Under the pieces are notes generated by a model that was not told the DNA's origin, searched no databases, and saw only the letters and a list, made by a program, of their open reading frames with translations. Of a DNA stretch of 37,775 nt, positions 24,783-32,435 are shown in pieces (position 1 is the first letter of the stretch; every line of letters starts with the position of its first letter). A program made the position numbers and the translations under genes. The stretch spans positions 1 to 37,775 of the forward strand of contig CAJLLX010000008.1 in assembly GCA_905207535.1 (NCBI GenBank), given 5' to 3'. The stretch comes from an uncultured Muribaculaceae bacterium. Lineage in GTDB: Bacteria; Bacteroidota; Bacteroidia; Bacteroidales; Muribaculaceae.

Positions 24783-26214
24783 ACTTTCTTATCCGCAGCG
24801 TCTGTTCGTTTGGCTTCTCGGATATTCCCTGCTGATGGTCGGGTGCTTTGTAATTTTTCAATATCATAGGGAAAAGGAATTCAAGGCGGAGGAGATTGAC
24901 AAGCAGCTCCAGCTCATCAACACATATATTCTTACAGAACTGAGCGAAGGGCATGATGTCCAGGATATAAAACTTGACGAGTTCAAACCGTTCAACGATA
25001 TTCGTATAAGCGTAATTTCCGACAAGGGACATATAATATACGACAATACTCTTGACTCGTTGCCGAAAACAAATCATCTTGACCGTCAGGAAATCCGGGA
25101 TGCAATGCTGAATGGCTCCGGCTATGCTGTAAGACGGCACAGCGAGAGTACAGGCAACTATTATTTTTACTCGGCGAGAAAGAGCAATGACGGCAATATT
25201 GTCCGTACCGCAGTGCCGTATTCCATATCGTTCAGCGGACTATTGCAAGCAGATTACGGTTTTTTATGGATTATGGGGATTATTACATTGATTATGTGCA
25301 TCCTGGGCTATTTCGCAACCCGGAGGGTAGGTCTCCACATAATCAGGCTTAACAAATTTGCCGAGAACGTGGAAAACGGGGCACAGATTTCCGATACAGA
25401 ACCGTTTCCCCACGATGAGCTTGGCGAGATTTCAAACCACATAGTCCGTCTATATGCCCGTCTGCAACAGGCGGTGGCAGACAGGGACAGCGAGCATCGT
25501 GCCGCTCTTCATGAGCAGCTTGAAAAGGAACGCATCAAAAAGCAACTCACGAACAATATAAATCACGAACTGAAAACTCCCGTAGCGTCAATCAGGGTCA
25601 GCGTGGAAACGATGCTGGCACACAGGAATATGAGCGATGAAAAGCAAACGTTGTTCCTGCAACGCTGCCTTACGAACACGGAAAGGCTACAGCGGCTTCT
25701 GACCGATGTGTCACTCCTTACGCGCATGGATGACGGAAGCACCTCCATCATAAAGGAACAGGTCAATCTCACTGATATAATAAATGACGTGGTTGAGGAC
25801 CGACAGATACTTGCCGCCACAAAAGGGATAACAATCGAGAATTTTGTTTCCCGCGACATCGTTATGGCCGGAAATTCGCCGTTGCTTGAAGCGGTGTTCA
25901 ACAACCTTATCGACAACGCCATTGTTTATAGTGGAGGAACAAGGATAAAAATAGGATTAACCGGTTTGGATAGCGACAAGGTGACGTTAACCTTGTCAGA
26001 CAACGGTTGCGGTGTACCATCCGAACACCTTCCAAGGCTGTTTGAAAGGTTTTATCGCATCGACAAGGGTCGGTCGCGTGCGGCGGGAGGAACAGGACTC
26101 GGCCTTTCAATAGTGAAAAACGCCGTGATTATGCATGGTGGCGAGATTATCGCCGAAAATAAATGCTCTGGAGGATTATTATTCAAAATAACATTTTCAA
26201 GGAACTCAAAATGA
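24766..26214 (+). CDS. Sensor histidine kinase, PhoR-like role
   Basis: A membrane kinase of 482 residues. TM1 covers about residues 12-32 (LFVWLLGYSLLMVGCFVIFQ) and a periplasmic sensor region about 33-160. TM2 (YGFLWIMGIITLIMCILGYF) is followed by a linker similar to HAMP. The HisKA domain has the phosphorylated His at 267 (NINHELKTPVASIRV). The HATPase domain shows the N box NLIDNAIVYS, the G1 box DNGCGVP and the G2 region GGTGLGLSIVKNAV. Translation is coupled on both sides: ATG at 24766 lies inside the regulator gene, and its TGA overlaps the ATG of the methylglyoxal synthase gene. It lacks the PAS domain of E. coli PhoR, so the signal sensed may differ. The phosphate role is inferred from neighbours. 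Confidence 0.9.
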   Translation: MGSLNKLSYPQRLFVWLLGYSLLMVGCFVIFQYHREKEFKAEEIDKQLQLINTYILTELSEGHDVQDIKLDEFKPFNDIRISVISDKGHIIYDNTLDSLPKTNHLDRQEIRDAMLNGSGYAVRRHSESTGNYYFYSARKSNDGNIVRTAVPYSISFSGLLQADYGFLWIMGIITLIMCILGYFATRRVGLHIIRLNKFAENVENGAQISDTEPFPHDELGEISNHIVRLYARLQQAVADRDSEHRAALHEQLEKERIKKQLTNNINHELKTPVASIRVSVETMLAHRNMSDEKQTLFLQRCLTNTERLQRLLTDVSLLTRMDDGSTSIIKEQVNLTDIINDVVEDRQILAATKGITIENFVSRDIVMAGNSPLLEAVFNNLIDNAIVYSGGTRIKIGLTGLDSDKVTLTLSDNGCGVPSEHLPRLFERFYRIDKGRSRAAGGTGLGLSIVKNAVIMHGGEIIAENKCSGGLLFKITFSRNSK

Positions 26215-26657
26215 AGACAAAACTGAAAATTGCGCTTGTCGCTCACGACCAACGCAAAGCCGATATGGTAGATTGGGTAAAATTCAACGCCCAATATCTT
26301 TCCCAACATGAGCTGGTATGTACCGGCACGACCGGAGGGCTTATAAAGAATGCTTTCTCAGAAGCAGGAATAGATGCCCAAGTCGAATGTATGAACTCGG
26401 GTCCGATGGGCGGTGATGCCGAAATAGCCGCAATGGTGGTAAGAAACGAGATTGACCTCGCTGTTTTCCTGATAGACGACCTTAATGCGCAGCCCCACGA
26501 GGCGGACATTCAGATGCTTTTGCGTCAATGTCGTCTCCACAACGTGCCGATTGCCTGCAACCGTATAAGTGCCGACCTGATGATTTCAAGCCGCCTGTGG
26601 GATGACCCCACATATAAACCCATCGAACAGAGCTATATACGGTTTGACCGCAATTAA
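26211..26657 (+). CDS. mgsA: Methylglyoxal synthase
   Basis: A 148-residue cytosolic enzyme converting dihydroxyacetone phosphate to methylglyoxal and inorganic phosphate. Visible family motifs are IALVAHDQRK (7-16), the phosphate-binding TGTTG (38-42), SGPMGGD with the catalytic Asp at 69, and LNAQPHEAD with H96 and D99. The segment NVPIACNRISADLMISS follows. The length is normal. Its ATG overlaps the TGA of the kinase gene (ATGA), so it is made together with the two-component system. In E. coli the enzyme is inhibited by phosphate and acts when Pi is short; placed here it would free Pi from sugar phosphates under Pi starvation. Identification is firm; the regulatory link is inference. Confidence 0.95.
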   Translation: MKTKLKIALVAHDQRKADMVDWVKFNAQYLSQHELVCTGTTGGLIKNAFSEAGIDAQVECMNSGPMGGDAEIAAMVVRNEIDLAVFLIDDLNAQPHEADIQMLLRQCRLHNVPIACNRISADLMISSRLWDDPTYKPIEQSYIRFDRN

Positions 26658-26700
26658 ACTCTCTGACTGTTCGGTAGTTTTAATAAATGGTTAAGGATTT

Positions 26701-26735
26701 TGAAATATTCATGAAATGTTTTCTTAGTTACTTTG
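26701..26735 (+). promoter_or_regulatory. Phosphate-box promoter of the PiT gene
   Basis: Two 11-mers, TGAAATATTCA (26701-26711) and TGAAATGTTTT (26712-26722), are followed by 5 nt and TTACTTTG (26728-26735), a -7 element with one mismatch. The arrangement equals those before the TonB receptor and the PhoU-like genes. The ATG is 26 nt beyond the -7 element. Confidence 0.7.
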
Positions 26736-26761
26736 CAGCAGAATAAGTAATTAAGACAACA

Positions 26762-29044
26762 ATGGAAATACTGTTTCTTTGCGTAGTAATTTTTCTGTTT
26801 CTGCTGGCTGTGTTTGACCTGTCAGTAGGTGTGAGTAACGATGCTGTCAACTTCCTGAATTCGGCAATCGGGTCTAAGGCGGCATCATTCAAAAGAGTCC
26901 TGATTGTCGCTTCCATCGGTGTTTTTATCGGTGCGGCGATGAGCAACGGTATGATGGAGATTGCCCGGCACGGAATTTTCCGTCCCGAGCATTTTTCATT
27001 TTATGACCTTATCTGCATTTTCATGGCGGTAATGGTCACAGACATCATCCTTCTCGACATCTTCAACTCGCTGGGTATGCCGACATCGACAACCGTGTCA
27101 ATGGTTTTCGAGCTTTTGGGTGCTACATTCGTTGTAGCTCTTATCAAAATGGCGGGAGGCATCGGTCTCGGTTTTGATGACTTGCTTAACACAGAGAAAG
27201 CCTTGTCGGTTATTCTCGGAATATTCCTGTCTGTTGCGATAGCCTTTTTCTTCGGTACGGTGGTGCAGTTCATATCCCGCATGGTGTTCTCGTTCAATTA
27301 CCGGAGCAATCTGAAATGGAAGATAGGGATATTCGGCGGTATCTGCGCCACTGCGATTGTTTACTTCCTCCTGATTAAAGGGGCAAAGGATCTTTCTTTT
27401 ATGACCCCTGAACTGAAAGCGTGGATAAAAAACAATACAGCGTTAATTATACTGTCCTGTTTCGCAGTTTTTACATTGCTGATGCAACTGCTCCATATCT
27501 GCAAGGTCAATGTGCTGAAAGTGATTGTGCTGATGGGTACATTCTCGCTTGCCGTGGCATTTGCCGGAAATGACCTTGTGAACTTCATAGGTGTTCCCTT
27601 GAGCGGTCTGGCTTCATATCAAGATTTTATAGCCAACGGCGGCGGAGATTCCAAAGGCTTCCTTATGGATTCGCTCAACGGCCCGGCAAACACCCCGATA
27701 TATTTCCTAATCGGTGCCGGTGTCATAATGGTGGTGTCACTTGCAACGTCAAAAAAAGCCCGGAATGTGACCAAGACTGAAATCGGACTCGGAAGCCAGC
27801 AGGGTGGCGATGAGATGTTCGGTTCATCCCGCATCGCCAGAAGATTGGTTAGATGGACTTTATCATTTCTATCTTGGGTGCGCCGTGTGACACCGATAAA
27901 AGTACGCCGTTGGTTCAACCGCCGTTTTAATGTGGATGAGACCATTATGGATCAAGGGGCGGCTTTCGACCTCATACGCGGCTCTGTAAATCTGGTACTT
28001 GCCGGCGCGCTTATTGCCCTCGGTACTTCACTAAAACTGCCCCTGTCAACCACTTTCGTCACATTCATGGTCGCTATGGGTACTTCTCTCGCTGACAGAG
28101 CATGGGGTCGTGAGAGTGCAGTGTTCCGAATTACAGGCGTGATTTCCGTAATCGGTGGCTGGTTCCTTACTGCGGGAGCGGCGTTTATCGGTGCGGGAAT
28201 GATTGTCGCTGCTATGCACTATGGCGGACAATGGGTTATGCTTCTGTTGGCGGCTCTGACGATATTCATAATTATCAACAGCAATCGGAGATTTAGAAAG
28301 AAGACTGAGGAAGACAATGGCGATGCACTGTTCCAGACCATAATATCCACTCAGGATAAAACGCAGACATGGCCGTTGCTTATGATGTATATCACGGAAC
28401 AACAGGAGAAATTCATGACCTATGCCGAGGAAAAATACCGGGATATAACATCAGCTTTCATAACTGAAAGTTCCGGGGTGCTGAGCAAAACAGAGTCAAG
28501 CCTTGCACGTCAGAAAACGATACTTAAAAATGCTCGCCGCAAAGAGACTCTGTGCTTCCGTCACCTGACCCGAGAGATGTCGATAGAAAAAAGCACATGG
28601 TTCTATCTCAGTAATAACTGCTGCATGGGTATACTATATAACCTGCGACGCATCAACGAAGTGTGCAAGGAACACATCGACAATAACTTCCTCCCGTTGC
28701 CGCCCCGATATACCACTGAATACGAGTTGATAAGAACTCAAATCAGCATCCTGTTCAATGACACCCTTGAATTGATGAAAAGCGGGGACACTGATACAAT
28801 AAGCACCCTTCGCCGACACTGTGACGAGATAAAGGATACTGTTTCCGACACATATCACCGAGTGCATGACCAGCTCCGCGACGGAGACACATCGGCAATG
28901 GCGGTTCTGTACGTCTATGTAAATATGCTTCAGGAGACACAAGAAATGGTGTCGTCAATCCGTAAATACCTTCGTGCGTTTGCTAAACTGCGCGACTCGG
29001 AGTTCCGTACCCGCCCGGCAAAAATCGTGATGCCGACAGTATAA
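26762..29044 (+). CDS. PiT-family inorganic phosphate transporter with PhoU-like C-terminal domain
   Basis: A 760-residue inner-membrane symporter that imports phosphate with a cation. The two PiT signature repeats are visible: VGVSNDAVNFLNSAIGSKAA near residue 22 and AFAGNDLVNFIGVPLSG near 265. The region up to about 510 is rich in membrane segments with a cytoplasmic loop around 340-400. The last 240 residues (from TEEDNGDALFQTI) are soluble, helical and PhoU/DUF47-like, with regularly spaced heptads. Such a tail is thought to gate or sense phosphate transport. It has its own phosphate-box promoter and a terminator after the stop codon (29080-29107), so it is a single-gene unit although it follows mgsA. 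Confidence 0.93.
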   Translation: MEILFLCVVIFLFLLAVFDLSVGVSNDAVNFLNSAIGSKAASFKRVLIVASIGVFIGAAMSNGMMEIARHGIFRPEHFSFYDLICIFMAVMVTDIILLDIFNSLGMPTSTTVSMVFELLGATFVVALIKMAGGIGLGFDDLLNTEKALSVILGIFLSVAIAFFFGTVVQFISRMVFSFNYRSNLKWKIGIFGGICATAIVYFLLIKGAKDLSFMTPELKAWIKNNTALIILSCFAVFTLLMQLLHICKVNVLKVIVLMGTFSLAVAFAGNDLVNFIGVPLSGLASYQDFIANGGGDSKGFLMDSLNGPANTPIYFLIGAGVIMVVSLATSKKARNVTKTEIGLGSQQGGDEMFGSSRIARRLVRWTLSFLSWVRRVTPIKVRRWFNRRFNVDETIMDQGAAFDLIRGSVNLVLAGALIALGTSLKLPLSTTFVTFMVAMGTSLADRAWGRESAVFRITGVISVIGGWFLTAGAAFIGAGMIVAAMHYGGQWVMLLLAALTIFIIINSNRRFRKKTEEDNGDALFQTIISTQDKTQTWPLLMMYITEQQEKFMTYAEEKYRDITSAFITESSGVLSKTESSLARQKTILKNARRKETLCFRHLTREMSIEKSTWFYLSNNCCMGILYNLRRINEVCKEHIDNNFLPLPPRYTTEYELIRTQISILFNDTLELMKSGDTDTISTLRRHCDEIKDTVSDTYHRVHDQLRDGDTSAMAVLYVYVNMLQETQEMVSSIRKYLRAFAKLRDSEFRTRPAKIVMPTV

Positions 29045-29079
29045 AGTCTAAGGTAAGAAAGATTGTCCCTAAGGTTGAA

Positions 29080-29107
29080 ATGGAAGATTTATTCTTCCAT
29101 CTTTTTT
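29080..29107 (+). terminator. Rho-independent terminator of the PiT gene
   Basis: ATGGAAGA (29080-29087) pairs with TCTTCCAT (29093-29100) across a 5-nt loop, followed by CTTTTTT. Confidence 0.85.
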
Positions 29108-29128
29108 GTATTGCAATCGTCTGAGCGA

Positions 29129-29185
29129 TTTAATATTTATCTAATATTTCCGATATAAACGTGAAATAAAAATGAGGTTACTTTG
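29129..29185 (+). promoter_or_regulatory. Phosphate-box promoter of the PhoU-like/porin operon
   Basis: The 11-mers CGATATAAACG (29151-29161) and TGAAATAAAAA (29162-29172) are followed by 5 nt and TTACTTTG (29178-29185). Upstream, TAATATTT occurs at 29131 and 29142 with the same 11-bp period, so up to four half-sites may lie in phase. The ATG is 22 nt beyond the -7 element. Confidence 0.68.
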
Positions 29186-29207
29186 CAACAAAGAAAACTT
29201 ATAAATC

Positions 29208-29909
29208 ATGTGCATAACAGTTATCTCCATCATATCTCTGGCAGGAGTCATTGTCATGTTGCAAAGACATATCAGCAGACGAAAAATCAAGGAAAGATTT
29301 TGTCTTGTCTCTTCTGGTCGGCCTGTTGGAAAGTCGTGTTTGATTATGACGATGCAGTCATGTGGCCCGATTATCGACAAAGCATTGGAATGTCTTTCAA
29401 GCAATGACAATATTGAGGTTTGTAAGAACCATCGAACAGGATCTCAGACCATTGATATAATCAGCGATAAAGTCCGGGATTGTTCGGCAGACACAGAAGG
29501 AAAGATCGGTAAGACCTCACTATATTGCGAATATATGCTTGAGGCCACTGACAAGATAGCCGAAACGACACGGCATCTTGTCACTTCCCCCGACAGTTAT
29601 ATCCCGATTTCATACAAATGCGAGATTGAGACAATCCGTGGAGGAATTGTCAGGCTATCTCGATTGGCTGACGGCATCCTCGGTGTTGATGACGATATAA
29701 TAAAGATTGCCGGAGACACAGGTCTGGAGAAGGATTTTATAGAACACAGCATAGCCGTACATTCCAAAGGGATGACCCATGAAGACTTTGATGAAGGAGC
29801 TCCCGCTTATTCTTATCTTATGCTCCTGTATTATCTTCATTCTTTCGTCAGCTCCTTTTCTCAGGCATTAAGAAACATAGAAACTAACAATAAACAACTT
29901 ACCGCATGA
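29208..29909 (+). CDS. Membrane-anchored PhoU-like helical protein (new family candidate)
   Basis: A 233-residue protein that I do not recognise as a named family. Residues 3-18 form one hydrophobic segment (ITVISIISLAGVIVML), followed by a strongly basic stretch, giving an N-out/C-in anchor. From about residue 100 the chain is helical (EYMLEATDKIAETTRHLV; YLMLLYYLHSFVSSFSQALR). Its layout resembles the last part of the PhoU-like tail of the neighbouring transporter, which reads LYVYVNMLQETQEMVSSI. The ATG overlap with the porin gene (ATGA at 29906) shows coupled translation, and the phosphate-box promoter lies directly upstream. I infer a regulatory partner of the phosphate transporter or of the sensor kinase. 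Its middle region (about 30-100) has no known motif. Confidence 0.75.
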   Translation: MCITVISIISLAGVIVMLQRHISRRKIKERFCLVSSGRPVGKSCLIMTMQSCGPIIDKALECLSSNDNIEVCKNHRTGSQTIDIISDKVRDCSADTEGKIGKTSLYCEYMLEATDKIAETTRHLVTSPDSYIPISYKCEIETIRGGIVRLSRLADGILGVDDDIIKIAGDTGLEKDFIEHSIAVHSKGMTHEDFDEGAPAYSYLMLLYYLHSFVSSFSQALRNIETNNKQLTA

Positions 29910-30913
29910 GACAGATTATAATTATTACGGTATTGTCAGTATTGGCATTGTCTGCCGTTGCTCAGGATAAAAATCCATTCATACCTGAGATACACGGAAC
30001 AATCCGTGCAAAATATGAATATGAACCTCAGATAGACAAGGGACGCTTCGAGATACGCAATGCACGGCTGAGCGTGGAAGGCAAGGTGATTCCCATTGTG
30101 AGATACAAGGCAGAGATAGACCTTTCTGACGAGGGAACAATAAAGATGCTCGACGCATACGTGCGACTGCAACCAAAGGATGCGTTAAAATTCACCTTCG
30201 GTCAGATGAGAGTGCCGTTTACAATTGACGCCCATCGTTCACCACATCTACAATATTTCGCCAACCGATCCTTCATAGCAAAGCAGGTCGGCAATGTGCG
30301 CGATGTCGGAGCATCAGCGTCATGGACGTTCAATGACCGTATGCCCATTACTCTTGAAGGGGGTATATTCAACGGCTCGGGACTTACAAATCAAAAAAAT
30401 TTCTGGACCGACAACTATAATTTCTCGTTCAAGGCGAATACTATGATTGCCCGGCAATTCAATATAACACTCAGTTGCCAAAAGGCAAATGCCGGGGATG
30501 TGAACGTGATGATGTACGATGCAGGAGCCTATTGGCAAAATCAGAAATGGCACATTGAGGCTGAGTACCTCCGCAAGCATTATGCCCACGGCTCTTTCGC
30601 TCCTGTAAATGCTGTTGACGCATTTGCCGCATATCGACTTCCGTTGAAAAAGGGGCTGACGTCCATATCATTCCTCGGTAGATATGACTATATGTCAGAC
30701 CATAGCAAAGGTACGAAAGATGAATCCGGCAATCTAAAAATAGATGATCCTGAAAGACACAGACTGACCGGTGGTGTTACATTCAGCATGGGAAAGAAAT
30801 CATTGCAGGCGGATATTCGCCTCAACTATGAGCAATATTTTTACAACGAAGGTGTAACTCCGGCAATTTCAGAACAAAATAAGATAGTCTTGGAATTTGT
30901 AGCCCATTTTTGA
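29906..30913 (+). CDS. Phosphate-selective porin (OprO/OprP family)
   Basis: A 335-residue outer-membrane beta-barrel with a signal peptide (MRQIIIITVLSVLALSAVAQ). The N-terminal half shows the family pattern IHGTIRAKYEYEP, RFEIRNARLSVEGKV and YKAEIDLSDEGTIKMLDAYV, then LKFTFGQMRVPFTID. The C-terminus ends in alternating strands and the final Phe (IVLEFVAHF) required for barrel assembly. Proteins of this family let phosphate or pyrophosphate pass the outer membrane. The gene overlaps the stop of the PhoU-like gene by 4 nt, so both are one operon. Together with the PiT transporter it gives an outer-to-inner membrane route for Pi. Confidence 0.9.
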   Translation: MRQIIIITVLSVLALSAVAQDKNPFIPEIHGTIRAKYEYEPQIDKGRFEIRNARLSVEGKVIPIVRYKAEIDLSDEGTIKMLDAYVRLQPKDALKFTFGQMRVPFTIDAHRSPHLQYFANRSFIAKQVGNVRDVGASASWTFNDRMPITLEGGIFNGSGLTNQKNFWTDNYNFSFKANTMIARQFNITLSCQKANAGDVNVMMYDAGAYWQNQKWHIEAEYLRKHYAHGSFAPVNAVDAFAAYRLPLKKGLTSISFLGRYDYMSDHSKGTKDESGNLKIDDPERHRLTGGVTFSMGKKSLQADIRLNYEQYFYNEGVTPAISEQNKIVLEFVAHF

Positions 30914-30931
30914 CAATAAAGTGCAAAAAAC

Positions 30932-30974
30932 AAAACCGACAGCATTGAATCCAATTCAGTAGCTGTCGGCTTTG
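30932..30974 (+). terminator. Probable terminator of the porin operon
   Basis: CCGACAGC (30936-30943) pairs with GCTGTCGG (30962-30969), with a small inner stem GAAT/ATTC. The T stretch after it is short (CTTTGCC), so strength is uncertain. Confidence 0.6.
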
Positions 30975-31025
30975 CCATCTATCGTAATCCAGTGAAAGTA
31001 CGCCGTGAGGCATACATATAAATAG

Positions 31026-32288
31026 TCAGCCCTTAAAAAGAAGCATTGGGCAGACTTCCTGATTGACGACTGTTCCAGGGCTTTGTGCCCTTGCGCTCGC
31101 AAAAGCCAACGACTGGCGATATTTTGCATAAGACATCGCGTGGAGGGCTGTTATTGCCTCCGACAATAGTCGGAACGTTGTAAAAATGGTCACAAAAAGA
31201 GCCCTCATGGCTCTTCTGAAGTTGAATGCGGCGGCGGCAAGCATGACGTTTATGGAGTCTCCGAAGAGACCCTTGTAGAAGTTGCGTCCCAGACGGTTGT
31301 CTGATTTGAGATGCCCGATTACAGGTTCTATTCCGGCACGTTTACAGAAACGTCGATGTTTCTTGCGCTTCTGATATGGACTGTCTGTGGCCTTGGGCGT
31401 GCCGGGAATCTCTATCATGGTGCGCCCTGATTGCTTCTTTCCTCGATAGCCGCGGTCTCCGGCCAGAATTTTTATGGGATGCGGATATAGCCGGCCGACC
31501 TGCTCCAGAGCCGGATCTATGGTGTGTCCGTCATATTCGTTGCGGAAAGATTTCGCGCCGATGATAAGACCGCTCCATGTCCGTATGATCGACACTTTGT
31601 TGCCGAACTCATATTTGACCCGGTCTTTCCCTTTGGCTATGCAGACTACATCAGGCTCATGAAGCGAATAAATCTTGTGGCCGTCCAGTTTTTCGCCATT
31701 GATGAACATCAGTGATATCTTCAACCTTTCCCGCCATGGGCTGTCGGCATCAAGCAGGCGGTCAAGCTCGCGGCACAGCCGTCCGGCGATGGTTCGCAGC
31801 CTGCGGTCTGCCCGTGCCACGGCTTTTTTACTCTTTGCCCTGCCGCGGAACCGCATGACCCGCTTGAGTTCCTTCATCTCCTTGCGGTAGGTCTGACGCA
31901 AAACCAGCCCCTCGGCCCGAGACACTTTCTGACACCAGTCCACAATCTTCACGAGCAGCTTGGCGTCGGTGGGAAAGGTGATGTTCTTCTCCTGCACCGT
32001 GGAGTCGATAAAAGCGGTCGTCTCCTGCTGTGGCCGTCGGCCTCGGCCTCTGTGGTGATTCTCGTCCTCGTCATTGACCCTTATGCTTTCCGTGAGGATC
32101 AGCTCGATGCCTTCCTCGCCGACGCGGTGGCGAAAATGTACAAGTTCACTTGCCTCGCATGGGGGCTGTGCCGAAAACTGCGTCATTCCGCAGAAGTACT
32201 GATAATACGCATTCTCACGCCATTGCTCCACTATGCTCTCGTCAGACAGATTCCTGACATGCTTCAATATGAGCAACCCCACCATCAC
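31026..32288 (-). CDS. IS5-family transposase, 5'-truncated
   Basis: A 420-residue DDE transposase of the IS5 type. The catalytic triad is present: Asp in AFIDSTVQEKNITFP, Asp in LAGDRGYRGKK and Glu in GIEPVIGHLKSDNRLGR. The insertion sequence itself is incomplete at the front: the chain starts with MVGLLILKHVRNLSDESIVE, which in full-length members comes after roughly 80 further residues. The frame stays open upstream to a TAA near 32375, but it holds no family sequence and no ATG. The truncation probably makes it inactive. I could not identify terminal inverted repeats or a target duplication. GTG 32288 or ATG 32285 could act as start. It lies at the right end of the AT-rich island, next to the fic promoter. 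Confidence 0.85.
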   Translation of the reverse strand: MMVGLLILKHVRNLSDESIVEQWRENAYYQYFCGMTQFSAQPPCEASELVHFRHRVGEEGIELILTESIRVNDEDENHHRGRGRRPQQETTAFIDSTVQEKNITFPTDAKLLVKIVDWCQKVSRAEGLVLRQTYRKEMKELKRVMRFRGRAKSKKAVARADRRLRTIAGRLCRELDRLLDADSPWRERLKISLMFINGEKLDGHKIYSLHEPDVVCIAKGKDRVKYEFGNKVSIIRTWSGLIIGAKSFRNEYDGHTIDPALEQVGRLYPHPIKILAGDRGYRGKKQSGRTMIEIPGTPKATDSPYQKRKKHRRFCKRAGIEPVIGHLKSDNRLGRNFYKGLFGDSINVMLAAAAFNFRRAMRALFVTIFTTFRLLSEAITALHAMSYAKYRQSLAFASARAQSPGTVVNQEVCPMLLFKG

Positions 32289-32411
32289 AGCCTCATCTCT
32301 ATTTTCGCTATTTCTGCATGATTTTCGGGCGCTGATCCTCGATTTTAGGGCGCTAAACTCAGTTTTTTGTAAAAATCGCGGTTATAATCGCAAAAATTTG
32401 TACCTTAGCAG

Positions 32412-32435
32412 TCACTTAATCGCAGTTTTTTGTAT
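32412..32435 (+). repeat. Right copy of the 24-bp direct repeat
   Basis: It matches 19454-19477 except for one base. It overlaps the first two bases of the fic start codon, so the left copy looks like a stray piece of the fic 5' region, or the two are junction copies left by an insertion of the intervening 13 kb. Confidence 0.65.

Noticed and set aside
29298..29335. GRPVGKS in the PhoU-like protein read as a P-loop
   Set aside because: The spacing is G-x3-GKS, not the G-x4-GK[ST] of Walker A, and no Walker B or nucleotide-binding context follows.
19454..32435. Calling the AT-rich segment an integrative conjugative element
   Set aside because: No integrase, relaxase, tra genes or tRNA attachment site are present; only a direct repeat and a truncated transposase gene are seen.
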